A stretch of DNA of 64,000 bases from Porogramme epimiltina (Eukaryota; Basidiomycota; Agaricomycetes; Polyporales; Polyporaceae), in contig FTLJ01000709.1 of assembly GCA_900155495.1 (NCBI GenBank), positions 1-64,000 of the forward strand. The letters are read 5' to 3'. The notes under the pieces are model-generated. The model was given only the letters and a program-made list of their open reading frames with translations, ran no database searches and was not told the origin of the DNA. Both the position numbers and the translations under genes were made by a program. Within the stretch, counting starts at the first letter, position 1. The number at the start of each line of letters is the position of its first letter. Shown piece after piece: positions 34,031 through 45,458 of this stretch.

Positions 34031-35200
34031 ATGTCTGCCGTCAACGCGAAAACCAACGTCAAAGCCACCGTAGTCGTTCTCGGTGGCACAGGACTACTCG
34101 GTAGGTGTTTGTCCGTGCCACCCTTACGCCGTGGCTAAACAGAGTCGTTCCGACACTCCATAGGTCTCTTCCTCTCGAAGTGCTTCCTCACCGAATACCG
34201 CTCTGCTTTCCCTACCGTTCGTGTCACTACGCGCAACGTCGACTCCCCTGCCGCCCGGGAGCTCGCCGCGCTCGGCGCCGAGCTCTACTCTTTCCAGGAT
34301 TCCCTTACAAACGTCCTCGATGGCGCGGACGTGGTGGTGAATGCTCTCCCTACACACGTGTCTGAAGAAGACAAGAAGAAGGCGACCGCAGCTGTCGCAG
34401 CTACCAGTTCCGTCAAGGTGTACTTTATGAGCGAGTTCGGCGTGTAAGTGCTCAGTCAATGTCTGCGTATTGAATGCTCAAACTCCGCTCTGTAGGGACT
34501 ATGCCCTCAACGACTTCCCTGGGTTCGAGCACCCAGAGTGGCCAAGGAAACGCATTATCACCGCAGAGACTTACGCTGCGATGGGTGATCGCGTCAAGAT
34601 CATTGCGCTCATCACGGGCATGTTCCTCGGCACTTATTCGTCTCCTATCTGTGCGTCTGCCTCCTTCTCCCATCTCAGAATACCGCTTACTTGGTGTCCC
34701 ATCTCAGCCACGATGGTAGGTATCGACGCCAAGAACAACACATACGTCGCGCTCGGCGACGCCAACAAGCGCTTTTCTACCACTGCCGAGATCGACATTG
34801 CCCGCTCCGTTGCCCAACTTGCAGTCCTTTCGCTAGACCCTGCTACTGCAGCAAGCGTCCCCTCAGATGTCATCGTGGCGCCCGTGACGGTCTCGTACGC
34901 AGAATTTGCTGAGACTGTGTCGCGCGTGCGCGGCGTACCCAAGACTGAGGTCGTCGTGGAGGATTTGAAGGCGTCCAAAGAAGAGCTCAGCAGACATCCA
35001 GCAGAGACTGTTTTCGATTATATTCGGTGCGTAACAACTGTTTTGTGGAAGTTAGAAATGAGCTGAGGCAGTACGCTAGTGTCCTCATTGGCGAGGGCAA
35101 GCTCGACTTCTCGACGAGGAACCACAACGAACTCATCAACCCCGGCCAGACCCTTTGGAAGTGGAAGACTCTCGAAGACGAGATCCGCGAGATTGCCTGA
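34031..35200 (+). CDS. NmrA/isoflavone-reductase-like NAD(P)-binding protein 2
   Basis: Intact tandem paralogue of the gene at 31074, 314 residues. Exons 34031-34100, 34164-34443, 34496-34650, 34708-35026, 35080-35200; all GT-AG and in phase. The Rossmann motif is VVLGGTGLLG, then PTVRVTTRNV, VYFMSEFGVDYALNDFPGFE, VKIIALITGMFLGTY and the end NHNELINPGQTLWKWKTL. The two proteins share most residues and the exon 1 and 2 lengths (70 and 280 nt). Probably a cytosolic NADPH-dependent reductase or redox-sensing protein; the substrate is not deducible. Confidence 0.88.
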
Positions 35201-35701
35201 ATAGGTCGTCGTCGGTCGAAGCGCGGGTTTTGCAGCCCGACACCCAAGGCTCTGAAACGATCTACAAGATGTCTCAATACCTGTGTAATGTAACGCAAAT
35301 GCAATGCGAGTCGTAGTTTTTCCCATCGAATGCGTGCACGCTTCGCTTCGTCTGTGGTATGCCTTCCAACGCACTGCATAACCTGTTACTTGAGTTGTAT
35401 ACTGTAAACACTGACACCAACGCGGCACAGTTACGTCGGATGTACATAGCACGAGGACCTTTGGAAAACAACTATATGCTTTCCCATTACTTGCCGAGAC
35501 ACCTGAGTAGAATGTAAATGTAAGTTCTGTAGTAGTATGTGTTTACTATTCAAAGGATCTGTTATATAATACGTTGGCAGGCAGTAATCCCACACCCCTA
35601 AGCGCGTGATGATCATATCACCCAGGCCCTCAGGCTACCTAATACCCAAATACCTTGAACTTCACCTCACATCCCGACTCCTGAGGACTACACTTCCCTC
35701 C
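35201..35701. other. Intergenic downstream of NmrA-like gene 2
   Basis: Three-prime UTR of the NmrA-like gene and promoter of the F-box/LRR-like gene. No gene seen. Confidence 0.5.
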
Positions 35702-37560
35702 ATGGCTACCATACATCAAGCATTGAATAATCCGGACATTCTCCATCAAATATTCGAAGAATTCACGCTTTATCAACCCTGCCAAAAGAGCTCTGACTAC
35801 CCTCGAATCATAGAGGGCCTACTCACCCGCCCTTGCGGCATCGATATCCGGAGCAGAACCCTTGCTTCTGCCGCTCTGGTCTGCAAGACGTTCTCCGAGC
35901 CTGCATCGAGAGTACTATGGGCAGTACTGTACGAAGGCGTCGAACCTTTATTTCGCGCTTTCTCTGCGTTCAAGGTGGCCAAAGCCGTGGACCATAGCAA
36001 CGACAGGATGAGTGGATTTAGTGCGGGCTTGTCTAACACAGATCATTCGAAGATTGTGCGTTCGATTTTGTCACCTGTTATCAGCGTTTCTCATGAGACC
36101 TACTCTCATTATCTCAATGGCAGGAGTGGGACGAAAGCTTAGTACCCACGAAGACCGAACGGGCTCGGTGTGCGTACCTTGCAACCCGTGTACGGTGCTT
36201 TGTGTACTGTCGAAATTATGATGGCCGCTGGGTTCGCCCGCCCTGCTCAGCCCTGCTCTTTGAGTCTCTTATAAACGGCTCTCTTTTCCCAAACATCCAA
36301 ATTCTACACTACCCAGCTTTACACCGCTATCATTCGGAGAACGAATTCCTTCGTATCCTACTCGCCTCAACTCTCGAAGCATATTCCATCCCCCGCCGCA
36401 TCACGTCCGACATTAATACGTTCAGCGAAACTCTGGCTAGCATTGCTGTAGTGTGCCGGAACCTTCAACACATCCGCGTTGACTTCCAGAGTTGGCATCC
36501 CTCACGTGGTATTTCGCTGGAGGGCTTCCAGAACTTGCAGTCGGCTCATATCGACCATGCTAGTTCATGCGAGGAGGTTCTACGGATGTTAAACGGCCTC
36601 GTTCGTCTGGAATCCCTCATGGTGACATTCCTGGGTCATTTTGAGTCGAGTCTCCAGTCCCCCCTCTCAGTTAGCCTACCAAGACTACACATCCTGGACA
36701 TCCACGGAGCTCACATATACACTATTCACCAACTCATATCCTCCCTCACTACTCCACTCACGACGGTGCATGTCAACATGGGTAGTGCTTGCCTCTACTC
36801 CGAATTCACTCAGCTCATCAGCGCTCTCTGTGCGCCCCGCAACGTCATCTCCTTACACACCCTCAACCTCAGCCTCACCATCATCGACCGTTTAGACGGC
36901 ATTTCCGGACGCAATCGCCCAGGCTCCTTTCTCCGGCTTGTCGCTCCCCTTCTGCGCCTCCACTCGCTCACTTCATTGACCGTCCACGCCTTGCTCGTGC
37001 TACGGGGGCCTGTCATCCAAGACGCTTCGGCGGACACAGAGCAAGTGCGTCACAGCGCACTCGCTATTGATGATGTCTCCACCAATGCTATGGCGAACGC
37101 CTGGCCGCGTCTCCGTCACCTCACGCTTACCCGTGCGTCTCAGGGTTTCCCCAGGGACGGCGCGTTAGTCCATCCATCGCTCAGTGCACTCGTCAAGCTC
37201 GCGCAGGCATGTCCCGCGCTTGAGGTGCTGGCTATGCACGTTGCTGATGTGGATCGGAACGAACTTGAGTCACTCGAGGAACAGGCCGGGGCGGACGGGA
37301 GGCAACAAACGGCATTGCTGGAGATCCATCCAGGGTGTAATCATAACCAGTCGCGGCCGGTTGACCCGAAACAGCCGCATCTTTTTGATGTAGACCGTCT
37401 GGCCGCCGTTCTGCACCGTCTCTTCCCCAAGCTGAGAGGAGCCAAGCTTTCGCCCCCGTCATCTGAGGACGATCCCTCGACTCGCTCATTGGAATATTGG
37501 GAGGTAGACAGATTGCTTGAGAAGTTGTATGCTTTAAGCATTGACGCTAGCACGCCATAG
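35702..37560 (+). CDS. F-box-like protein with LRR-type C-terminal half
   Basis: Exons 35702-36055 and 36124-37560; 596 residues. The ATG lies in CTCCATGGC. The N terminus NNPDILHQIFEEFTL...TLASAALVCKTFSEPASRVLW is the basidiomycete F-box-like signature. The larger part has spaced hydrophobic units such as SLMVTFLGHF, RLHILDIHGAHIY, SLTSLTVHALLV and RLRHLTLTRAS, in the manner of irregular leucine-rich repeats. The end is YWEVDRLLEKLYALSIDAS. Predicted SCF ubiquitin-ligase adaptor; target unknown. It is not closely related to the F-box pair at 13.9-18.3 kb. Confidence 0.78.
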
Positions 37561-37767
37561 TTACGGATGTACATAGCTCTGATAGGATACTGTACCATGA
37601 GGACGTTTGATATGTGAACCTGTGCTTTTGCGGAGATGCATTGGAATATGTAGCGACAATCCAACGTGACAACGTGTAAGCAGCAGTAGTGCGTACCCGT
37701 TATTCGAAGACCCACATATTACAATTGTAGGGACCTGCAAGTCTGAGCGTCACAGCCAGGCCACTGG

Positions 37768-38381
37768 CTAGTCTTCAACCGTCCATTTATTCTCCTTGAC
37801 CAATTTCTCTCTCTCTAAAAGGTATTTACCTGCGATACTCTCAGTGAAAAAGCGCAACATACAATCTCTATATGTACCTTCTTTGTATTTCTGTGTTTGA
37901 TCGGATGCCTTATGGTAGTACCAGCCCATGCGGTCGTTACAACCCATACAGAACACATCTGCCACCGTGTGCACACCCGTCCTGATCCGATGACATCATC
38001 GTAAGTCTGTAGCGCTAGGCAGAAGGTTGCAGCCGATACAGGACTTACATTAGTGGTCGATCTTCCTTCTTCCCCATCTTTAAGTTGACAGCGGAGTGCA
38101 TTAGACTGTTCAGGAAACGGGAGTTGTGAATAAGAGAGGGGGGGGGGAGAACTGCACTGGTTGGATGCATACTAGCCACGTCCATCGCGTCCCGAAAATG
38201 CTTTACTGATCAGTTCGTCTTGCAACGCCTACGTTATGATTAGATCACGAGGTGCGGAAGAAGGGATTATGATACGTACGATGACTGCCGTGCACCGCGC
38301 ACACGAGAAAGTCGGATGGTCGGCAAAGGCCGTGATCACTTTGGACTTGGAGTCAGAAGTAGGGGTCGCTGGAGCAGCCAT
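37768..38381 (-). CDS. Yippee-like zinc-binding protein (Moh1 family)
   Basis: Small conserved zinc protein, 126 residues in five exons: 38381-38280, 38228-38173, 38105-38049, 37981-37878, 37829-37768. The Yippee signature is clear: FSCARCTAVI (first Cys pair), VNLKMGKKEDRPLMTGVHTV, then DVFCMGCNDRMGWYYHKA (second Cys pair) and QKYKEGKYLLEREKLVKEN. Yeast Moh1 is linked to stationary phase and to the GID ubiquitin-ligase network. The intron at 38106-38172 holds a homopolymer of about ten Gs. Confidence 0.92.
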
Positions 38382-38747
38382 TGTAGGCATTCGTGAACTG
38401 CCATGTGAATGTTGTGGGTGAATGGGGCACGAAGGTCGCAGATATCATACCTTTGCCAGTGTATGGTGTTGGTTGAAGAGCCTAAGAACGACAAATTGGG
38501 GAACCTGAAAGCGTCGACGCCTAAGCACTGCCGCAGATCTGCGTAGACGCCGCGGACCGCACTACGCATTACGGACCCATTTGGAGGGTAAGGGTATGGA
38601 AAGAGGGAAATAGCAATGCATTCATAGCTACAGCAAGATGATAGCACAGCATATGAAACTCCATATGCATGATGATGAACGAACATACAAAAACTCGATA
38701 GATCAGTGCACAAGGTCCCAGTCGACAGTCTAGCCCGTACCGCGAAA
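38382..38747. other. Intergenic upstream of Yippee gene
   Basis: Promoter of the Yippee-like gene and 3' UTR of the LYAR-like gene, both on the minus strand. Nothing else seen. Confidence 0.5.
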
Positions 38748-40237
38748 TCAGGTTGCCACCTTCTTCGACTTGTCCTTTCTCTCCTTCTTCTCCTTCTTCT
38801 CCTTTTTCTCCTTACTCCTCTTCTCCTTCTTCTCCGACTTCGATTCAGTCGCGGGCGTATCTTCAGGGACAGCGGGCGGAGCAGCGTCAATGTCCATCTT
38901 GTCCGCCTCCTCCGACGCGCCCTTTTTGCCCTTCTTATCCTTCTTCGGCTTCTTCTCGCTCACCACTGGCACTTCGGCATCAACCACCTCATCTCGCTTT
39001 CGCTTCTTCGTCTTTCCCTCCGCCCGCGGCTCTGTCACGACCGCAACCTCGACCTCAACGTTCGCCTCTGTCGTCTCCGACTTCGCTCCCTTCTCCTTCT
39101 TGTCCTTCTTGCTCTTCTTCTCTTTCACCGGAGTCTCTGCTGAAGGCGCGTCGTCTGCCTTCTTGCTCTTCTTCTCCTTCTTCTCCTTTTTCGACTTCTT
39201 TTCTGACTTGTCGGCGGATTCGATAGATTCAGATGGTTTAGCGGGAGACGATGGAGTAGGAGCAGCGTCTGCAGTGTCGGCATGTTTGGCCTTTTTCCTC
39301 TTTGGCTGCTCGCCACCCTGATTTCCACATCTTCAGCGACGATGGCGCGAAAACAAAATAAATCGACTTACCTCAGCAGCGACCTCATCATTAACAGCAG
39401 ATTTCCGCTTCTTCTCCTTCTTCTCCTTCTTTCCTGCCTTGCCGCCCTCGATCTCCGCCTTCGCATCCTGCGCGCTTTCCGCCTTCTTCACATCCGCCTT
39501 CTCCTTGCCCTTGCCCTTCTCCGACGCGGCGGCGGCGGGCGACTCAGCCTCGGCCGCGACAGCTGTGACGGGCGACATCCGCACGGGTGTGCCCAAGGGA
39601 GTGCCGTTAGCGCCAGATGCCTCGTAACGTCGGGGGCCTCCCCAGCCGCCTTGCTGCCGCGCCCAGGGCTGATACTTACCGCCTCCGTTAGCGTTGGCGT
39701 TCGGGCGACCATCGCGGTTGTAGAAGCTCTTGTTGCCCGCGCCGCGGGGGCCACCGCTCTGCTGCTCTCCGGTCTATCGGATGCCATATTATGAGGGGAT
39801 GGTGGGAGAGAGGAAGAGGATGAGCGTGAAGCGTGAAGCGCCACGGAAGAGCGGGCGTGACGCACCTTGGGACCTTTGTACAAGCCCTTTTGGTACTTCT
39901 CAGCCTCGCTGATGCACGACGTGTGACTCTTGAACTCCGCGGGCCCGCCGAACGTCGTACTGCAGTCGATGCAGGTCACAGACGAATGGCACTGCTGGTA
40001 GTGCTTTTCGAGCTTGGGTTTCTTCACGGTGTCACCGCATCCTGCGGGCGGCGGGACCCACGTGTGGTGTGCGAAGGAAGGAGGAGATGGATAGGGAAAG
40101 GGAGAGACGCAAAGATCAGAGAAAGTCCTGAACATTCCCGCACAGCGGAGGACTAGTAGGCTCACCATCACACCTGGGCCAACGAATCAGTTATACGTTA
40201 TAGCTGCACGGAACAGCACTCACTGGAATGAAACCAT
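38748..40237 (-). CDS. LYAR-type zinc-finger nucleolar protein
   Basis: Homologue of LYAR, a nucleolar protein of ribosome biogenesis, 389 residues. Exons 40237-40224, 40173-40166, 40041-39866, 39773-39372, 39317-38748. The N terminus MVSFQCDGCGDTVKKPKLEKHY, with HSSVTCIDCSTTFGGPAEFKSH next, is the LYAR C2HC finger pair. After YNRDGRPNANANGGGKYQPW comes a very long Lys/Glu-rich tail with repeated KKEKKEKK blocks, a nucleolar-type basic region. Exon 2 is only 8 nt (GTGTGATG) yet supplies the first zinc-binding Cys. Confidence 0.88.
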
Positions 40238-40762
40238 ACTTGAGGACGGTCTGGAGAGTGGGGAAGTGGAGGAGTGTGGCTGAGGGCGAAGGACAAGCTG
40301 GGGAAAGTAGAGCCTCGATCGCTCGCGACTAATCGGAAAGCTGCTGCAGGAAATTTTGTGCACGTGACTTCGCTGCTTCCTTCGCGAAATACTGTAGTCT
40401 GTAGCACCGTGCTACCATCCAGGCCTCCAGCTGCTGCAGTTTCTTGGGCACCGGTGCTGGAGGTGTTTCCCAATATCAACTGAGAGTATCTTCGGAACGA
40501 AGGCCTCACGAGTACATCCACCGCTATTGTGACTATAGAAGCAGGAAGCTTGGTATATATGAAGGCAGTGTGCATTGCTCAGGACGCGCACACTGGCATT
40601 GACCAGTGCTACTGCTACTGGACGAATATGGTTGGAAGTGAAGACCTCTTTGACAGTATACAAGAGGTCAACGCGGCATTCAAGATGGAGCACAACAGAC
40701 TATTAACCCGAGCCTTGCACATAGAATACATGATTCCACTCCTCTCGTACACCTCGCCCAGC
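40238..40762. other. Intergenic between LYAR and NKAP
   Basis: Promoter of the LYAR-like gene and 3' UTR of the NKAP-like gene. Several short open frames cross it, none with similarity or splice support. Confidence 0.5.
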
Positions 40763-42539
40763 CTACTTGCCTCCACCTTGTGACTTGAGCTTCTCTGAAA
40801 CAAGCTGCTGGAACTCCTCGCGAAGGATGGCTTCGTGGCGCTGCCGCTCCTCCTGCTGCAGCTTGAGCATCCCGCGCTTCTCCTCCGCCGTGATGACCTG
40901 GTTCTCCTTGCGCATCCGCACCGCGTTCATGCGCCGGTGCCGGCTACCGCTCATCACGTACCCCACCGTCTCGAACGCCGCGATCTCGTCCGACGACAGC
41001 CCGATCTCGCCACGGCGTGGGATGCGCACGTCCGTCCCGTCCACGAGGAACGCAGCCATCGCGCTTCCCTCGCCCCGCAGCAGCGCCCCACCGTACTGCC
41101 GCTCGTCGACCTTTCTCGACGAGGACGTCTTGACGTTGAGCGGCTGCGGCCCGACCGATTCATCTTCCGAGTCGTCGTCCTCGCCGTCGGGAACACCCTG
41201 GGCCTTGTCTGCTGGAACAGGTGGGGGCGGCATCAACAAAGCGGAGGCGGTTTGCCCAGCGAGCGAGACCACGCCTTCGACGGGCTTCTCCATCCAGACA
41301 TCTTCCTCCGGGGACGACGGCGGGCGCTGCTCGGGGCTCCGCGTGCGCGTCGCGCTCCGTCGGTCGTCGCTCCGCCTCGGGCTCCTCGAGCGGGAACGAT
41401 GGCGCCGGCTCCTGCGCTCGCGGGACCGGTCGCGTTCGCTGTCTTCGTCGTCGCTGTGCCGCCGGTCGCGGGAGCGGTGGCGGCGGCTGTCGCGCTCTCG
41501 GTCCCTGTCGCGGCCCTTCTCCTTGCCGCGGTCCTTTCGCTCCTTGCGCGCCTTCTTGCGCTCCTTGCGCTCGCGGCGGCGGCGTTCCTCCTCGGACGAG
41601 TCCGAGTCCGAGTCTGAATCTGAGTCACGGCGCCGTTTGTGCGACTTTTTGTGCTTCTTCGAATCTCGTGTGGGAGAGCTGATGTATGAGTGGTCAGCAT
41701 CGGACGGTCTAGCAAATAAGTATCAAAACACGTACTCGACTCTCGTCGGACCCTTGGGCGATGGAGGCCATATAGTGATTGTACTTGCTTCCCTTTGCTG
41801 CCTGCGACTGCGTGGTGGATAAGCTCACCCGCAATGCACGCCAGACAACCGACATAGATACTCACCTGTCCATGAAGTCTGAGCCCCCACCCCCGTATCC
41901 TCCTCCACCATACGGCTGCCTCCCACCACGGTTCGGATACATGTTCTCCTCCTGCCGCCATGGCGCTGCCCCCGCCGCTGCCCCGTCCTTCGCGCCCTCT
42001 CCTCCACCCCTTACGGGCGACGAAGGCCGGCGGTAGTCTCCGTAATCTGGACTCGCCCGCCGACCCCGCCCTCCATCCCGGTCCCGGTCCCGCTCACGTC
42101 GCTCCTCCCGTTCACGGTCCCGCTCCCTGTCCGCGCTCCTACTCCTGCTCCGCTTCCTCCTGTCCCTATCCTCGTCCCGGTCCCGGTCCCGGTCCCGGTC
42201 CCGGTCCCGGTCCCGGTCCCGGTCCCGGTCGTCTCGGCCGCGGTCACGGTCGTTGAAGTAGTCGTCCGCCCGCGCCCGTTCGCGCTCATGCCGCCGCCCG
42301 CCTCGCCGGTCGTCGTCCCGCTCCCGAGGCCTGTCGCCATCCCGCTCCCGTCTGTCCCTATCCCTCTCCCCGTCCTTGCCCCGGTCACGCCCGAACTCAT
42401 CCTTCCTCCCGTCCGCGCTGCGCGAGCGGGAGCGCCGCCTGCTCTGGTGCGGAGGCGGCTCGCGGCGGTTCGGAGCTTCCGTCGGCGGTGCTGGCTCCTT
42501 CGGGACGAGGCCCATGCGGGAGGGGTGCACCATCGCCAT
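40763..42539 (-). CDS. NKAP-family RS-rich nuclear protein
   Basis: Homologue of NKAP, a spliceosome-associated nuclear protein, 553 residues. Exons 42539-41866, 41807-41736, 41678-40763. The first two thirds are RS/RD-rich (SRRRSRSRSADG; a perfect RD run at 42175-42236), with a Gly-rich patch. The middle exon reads ASTITIWPPSPKGPTR, the short conserved motif before the C-terminal half. The C-terminal NKAP domain is unmistakable: YGGALLRGEGSAMAAFLV, RIPRRGEIGLSSDEIAAFE, VGYVMSGSRHRRMNAVRMRK and ENQVITAEEKRG. Confidence 0.93.
42175..42236 (-). repeat. Hexanucleotide repeat coding (Arg-Asp)n
   Basis: About ten tandem GGTCCC units on the plus strand, which encode alternating Arg and Asp in the NKAP-like protein on the minus strand. 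The array is pure, so copy number probably varies between strains. Confidence 0.85.
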
Positions 42540-42998
42540 CTTGTGCGAGTCTGCTTAGTGCTTTTCGACAAGGAGTGGATGCAACGAGAGAGATGCGGGG
42601 GTCGAGCAGAGAAGGGAGGGGAAGGAGGACCGAGGTCGCGGTCAGTGGCTGAGTTTGCTGGCTCAAGCGCTCAAGGCGAGTGGCTACGGTAAGGAGGAGG
42701 AAGCGCCCGCAGCACCATACGTCCGACGGAGAGTCATTCTACGGGAATCATTTAGTCGCCCAAGTACTATTTTTTCCTCGTACTTTGCCATCCTATTCGC
42801 TACGATGATCACAGAAGCCTGAAATGGCACCACTGTATCAAAAAGCTTGTAAATTTATCGAACTCTCTTTGTAAGTCTCAGACTTGATTTCAGAATTCTA
42901 CAACTAAGCGGGTCTCTTGGATGAGAAATATAGTTGGTGGTATGCTATCTTACAACAGGCCGCACAAACCTACACCAAGGCGCCCTCCAACGGGTCAG
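42540..42998. other. Intergenic between NKAP and Ohr
   Basis: NKAP promoter and leader on the left; 3' UTR of the Ohr gene on the right. An AT-rich patch lies at about 42765-42910. No gene seen. Confidence 0.5.
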
Positions 42999-43753
42999 TC
43001 AACACTTGTTGACGATAATCTCAGCGCCATCCCTGAGCATACGGCTGTACGGGCAGAACTATGGTATGACGTAGCGAACCCCGCAGTCAGCGCCCTAGCT
43101 CCCAGCCCGATACGAACATCGACATCCACGCACCTCGTGCGCGTCAGAGATGACGCCGTCGTCGTCGCACCCAAACACGCTGATCTCCGCGCGCAACCCG
43201 AACCCGTCCGGCGACGCGCGCGGGTGGCCGATGAACACGCTCGCGACGACCTTGGCATCTTCTGCGACCTCCTTCTTGTTCGCGCGCGCCGCGGCGAGGT
43301 GCAGCGCCCCGAGGAAGCACGCTGCGAGTTCACGGAGGTAGGGGCTTCGTGAACGGGCGCAGAAAGTGAAAGGATTCGGGCGAGACTCACAAGCGTAGCC
43401 CATCGCGAAGAGCTGTTCCGGATTCTGTCCGTCGCCCTTGCCGCCCGAGTTCCTGGGAAACGACATCTTCAGCTCGAGCGGCGCGTCGCCGAACGACTTG
43501 ACCAGGCCATTCCTGCCGGCGCCCTCGGCCATGGCTTTCGAAAAGTACTGTGTGGACATCTCGAATGAGACCAGGCGCGCATGGTTTGGGTGCGGTGAGA
43601 CAGACGCACCATGTGGTCTCTAATTGCGATGGTCTCACGCGCTTGGGTCGCGTCGGGGCGGTAGTTATGGTTGTGCGCGATGTGGACACCGGATCCTGTC
43701 AAGACGCGCCCAGTACCGGTAAAGGGGCGAAGAGCGGCACGGGTTGGACGCAT
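42999..43753 (-). CDS. Organic hydroperoxide resistance protein (Ohr/OsmC family)
   Basis: Thiol-dependent peroxidase that reduces organic hydroperoxides, 182 residues. Exons 43753-43610, 43547-43391, 43321-43134, 43058-42999. The core motifs are GRNGLVKSFG, SGGKGDGQNPEQLFAMGYA, SCFLGALHLAAA (peroxidatic Cys) and EFCPYSR (resolving Cys). The first 48 residues are Arg-rich and acid-poor (MRPTRAALRPFTGTGRVL), as in a mitochondrial presequence, and are absent from bacterial Ohr. The family is bacterial in origin and patchy in fungi. A decayed relative lies just upstream. Confidence 0.87.
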
Positions 43754-44341
43754 AGTAAGCGAGAAAGGGTTCAGTGCGCAGAAACAGAATCCGGATGTAT
43801 CGAAGCAAAGGAAAGATGTAAGTAATGATGATGAGGTTAGAAGATGGATCGCTTGCAGAAAGGTGGGGTCGAAGGCGGAGGCGGAGTGAATTGGTGAGAG
43901 TATCAAGAACAACTCCCTGCGGTATATGTACGAGATCACGAAAGTGGGTGTCTGGACAGCTCCAAAGAACCGCTCCAAAAGTTGCGCCAACGTGACAGAA
44001 GCGTAGTGGTAAGATTTGGAGGAATCTGAGGGGGCGTCATACCCCTCAAACATTACGTCGTGCGCCGCCCAGCGCCCCGCGGCCTGAGGTAAGATGAGCC
44101 CATGGCGACTGCCGGGTTATGGACGTTGCGGTGCCACAAAAGGTTCCAAGATATAGGCAGCATCTGAGGTCCCATGTTTGTTGTGACTGCCTTCTGTCCA
44201 CTGTGCGGGGTCTGCTGCGCCTAAGAGTCACCACGTTCACTACGCCATATGCTCCAACTTGGCACGCCTGTGAGAGAAGACCTAGAGTAGAACGTCATTC
44301 TAAGCCTGCCCAGCAAGAGCATAGTGCGTACCTCATAGTAC
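43754..44341. other. Intergenic upstream of Ohr
   Basis: Promoter side of the Ohr gene and 3' side of the Ohr-like remnant. No supported gene. Confidence 0.45.
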
Positions 44342-44860
44342 CTAGGTGAGCTTTACATCTTCGACACCACTCGCCTGAATCTTCACCTCCAACTCAAATC
44401 CACGCATGGCCTTTGATAGCTCGATGCGCATTGTGGGTATGGACGACGGCGTTCCCAGAGGCACACTGTTCATCGTTCTGCTCAGCGCGGATTGCGTAGA
44501 GTTCAGGAAGCAAGCTTTAATCGAGTGGGTTGAGTGTTTGACAAGGTTCCAGCACACAATACGACTACGCACCTGCCTAAACCCACTGCAAGCAACTGCT
44601 CAGGTCTACAACCTTTCTTTCCAAAGGAGTTACGCACGTCAAGATGGTGCTCAAGAACAGAGTCGTTAGCTGGTTTGACTTGGTAGTGGAGCCCTCCGTT
44701 ATACACCGATGGGGCTCCATGGGAGCGGGCTAGTGTTTTGGATGGACTAACGAGCAAGCTGGGTCTTCCGGAGAGCAAGCGTAGGGTGAGAGAGGAGATT
44801 CGTCGCGCTGTCTTTAGGGCTAGGTATATGCAACAATTGGGCGGAGTCCGAGGAGGATGT
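44342..44860 (-). pseudogene. Diverged or decayed Ohr/OsmC-like paralogue
   Basis: Two blocks resemble the Ohr gene next door. The first, read downward from about 44700, gives LHYQVKPANDSVLEHHLDV then FGKKGCRPEQLLAVGLG, matching SGGKGDGQNPEQLFAMGYA. After an intron-like gap (GTGCGTAGT donor near 44575, AG near 44521) the second gives ACFLNSTQSALSRTMNSV and ends GFELEVKIQASGVEDVKLT, matching the peroxidatic-Cys block and the following strand of OsmC proteins. The obvious donor and acceptor put the blocks in different frames, no CPYS exon with the resolving Cys was found, and no good start is visible. A divergent OsmC gene with other splice sites cannot be excluded. Confidence 0.5.
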
Positions 44861-45458
44861 CCCTGGCGCCGTCGACGGGCGACTCCCAGTCTCCGTTTGG
44901 GGGTCGAAATGGATGTGGCACCTGCCCGAAACGAGACTGTGCTACCGGACGCGGTCATGTGACTATCCACAACCCTTCGAGCAGCTTGCGTTCGTCCGCG
45001 CCTTCTTGCGGCAACGCAACCGTCGCGACCTTCAATTCAAGAACGCACGCAACATGCGTGGGCAGACTCAGACCAAGCAACACGCCGAACACGAATCTCT
45101 CCAGCCCGCCGTGGTCAGTGCCCGCACGTGCCGCCCTTTGTCTTGTCTCACTTCTCGACGCTGGCAGGCTGCTCATGTCCGCTGCGCTCCAGCGCGCGGC
45201 CCTCCCGTCTTATTGTCTGCTTTGACCCTAATGGACCAGCACCGCACACGCCCGACTTGTGTGTGGTCATCGATGCGTCCTACGTTCCCCGGCGCCCTTT
45301 GTTGTGGTTCATAAAGATACTTTGCGTCTCTCCATACACCCCTATCTCGCCTGCTAGTACATAAGACCTCCATGGGCCCGCATCCATCCTCATCATCGCG
45401 CTAGAGGCCTCATATACCCAACAAGCCCTCACCCCTCGCTCTTGGTCCTCAGGAAGTC
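44861..45458. other. Intergenic stretch before the GC-rich trio
   Basis: Several overlapping open frames on both strands, none convincing. It includes the promoter region of the gene at 45459. Confidence 0.4.

Noticed and set aside
42040..42260. Pro-Gly-rich open frames on the plus strand
   Set aside because: They are the antisense of the RS/RD repeats of the NKAP-like gene; low-complexity coding DNA keeps several frames open.
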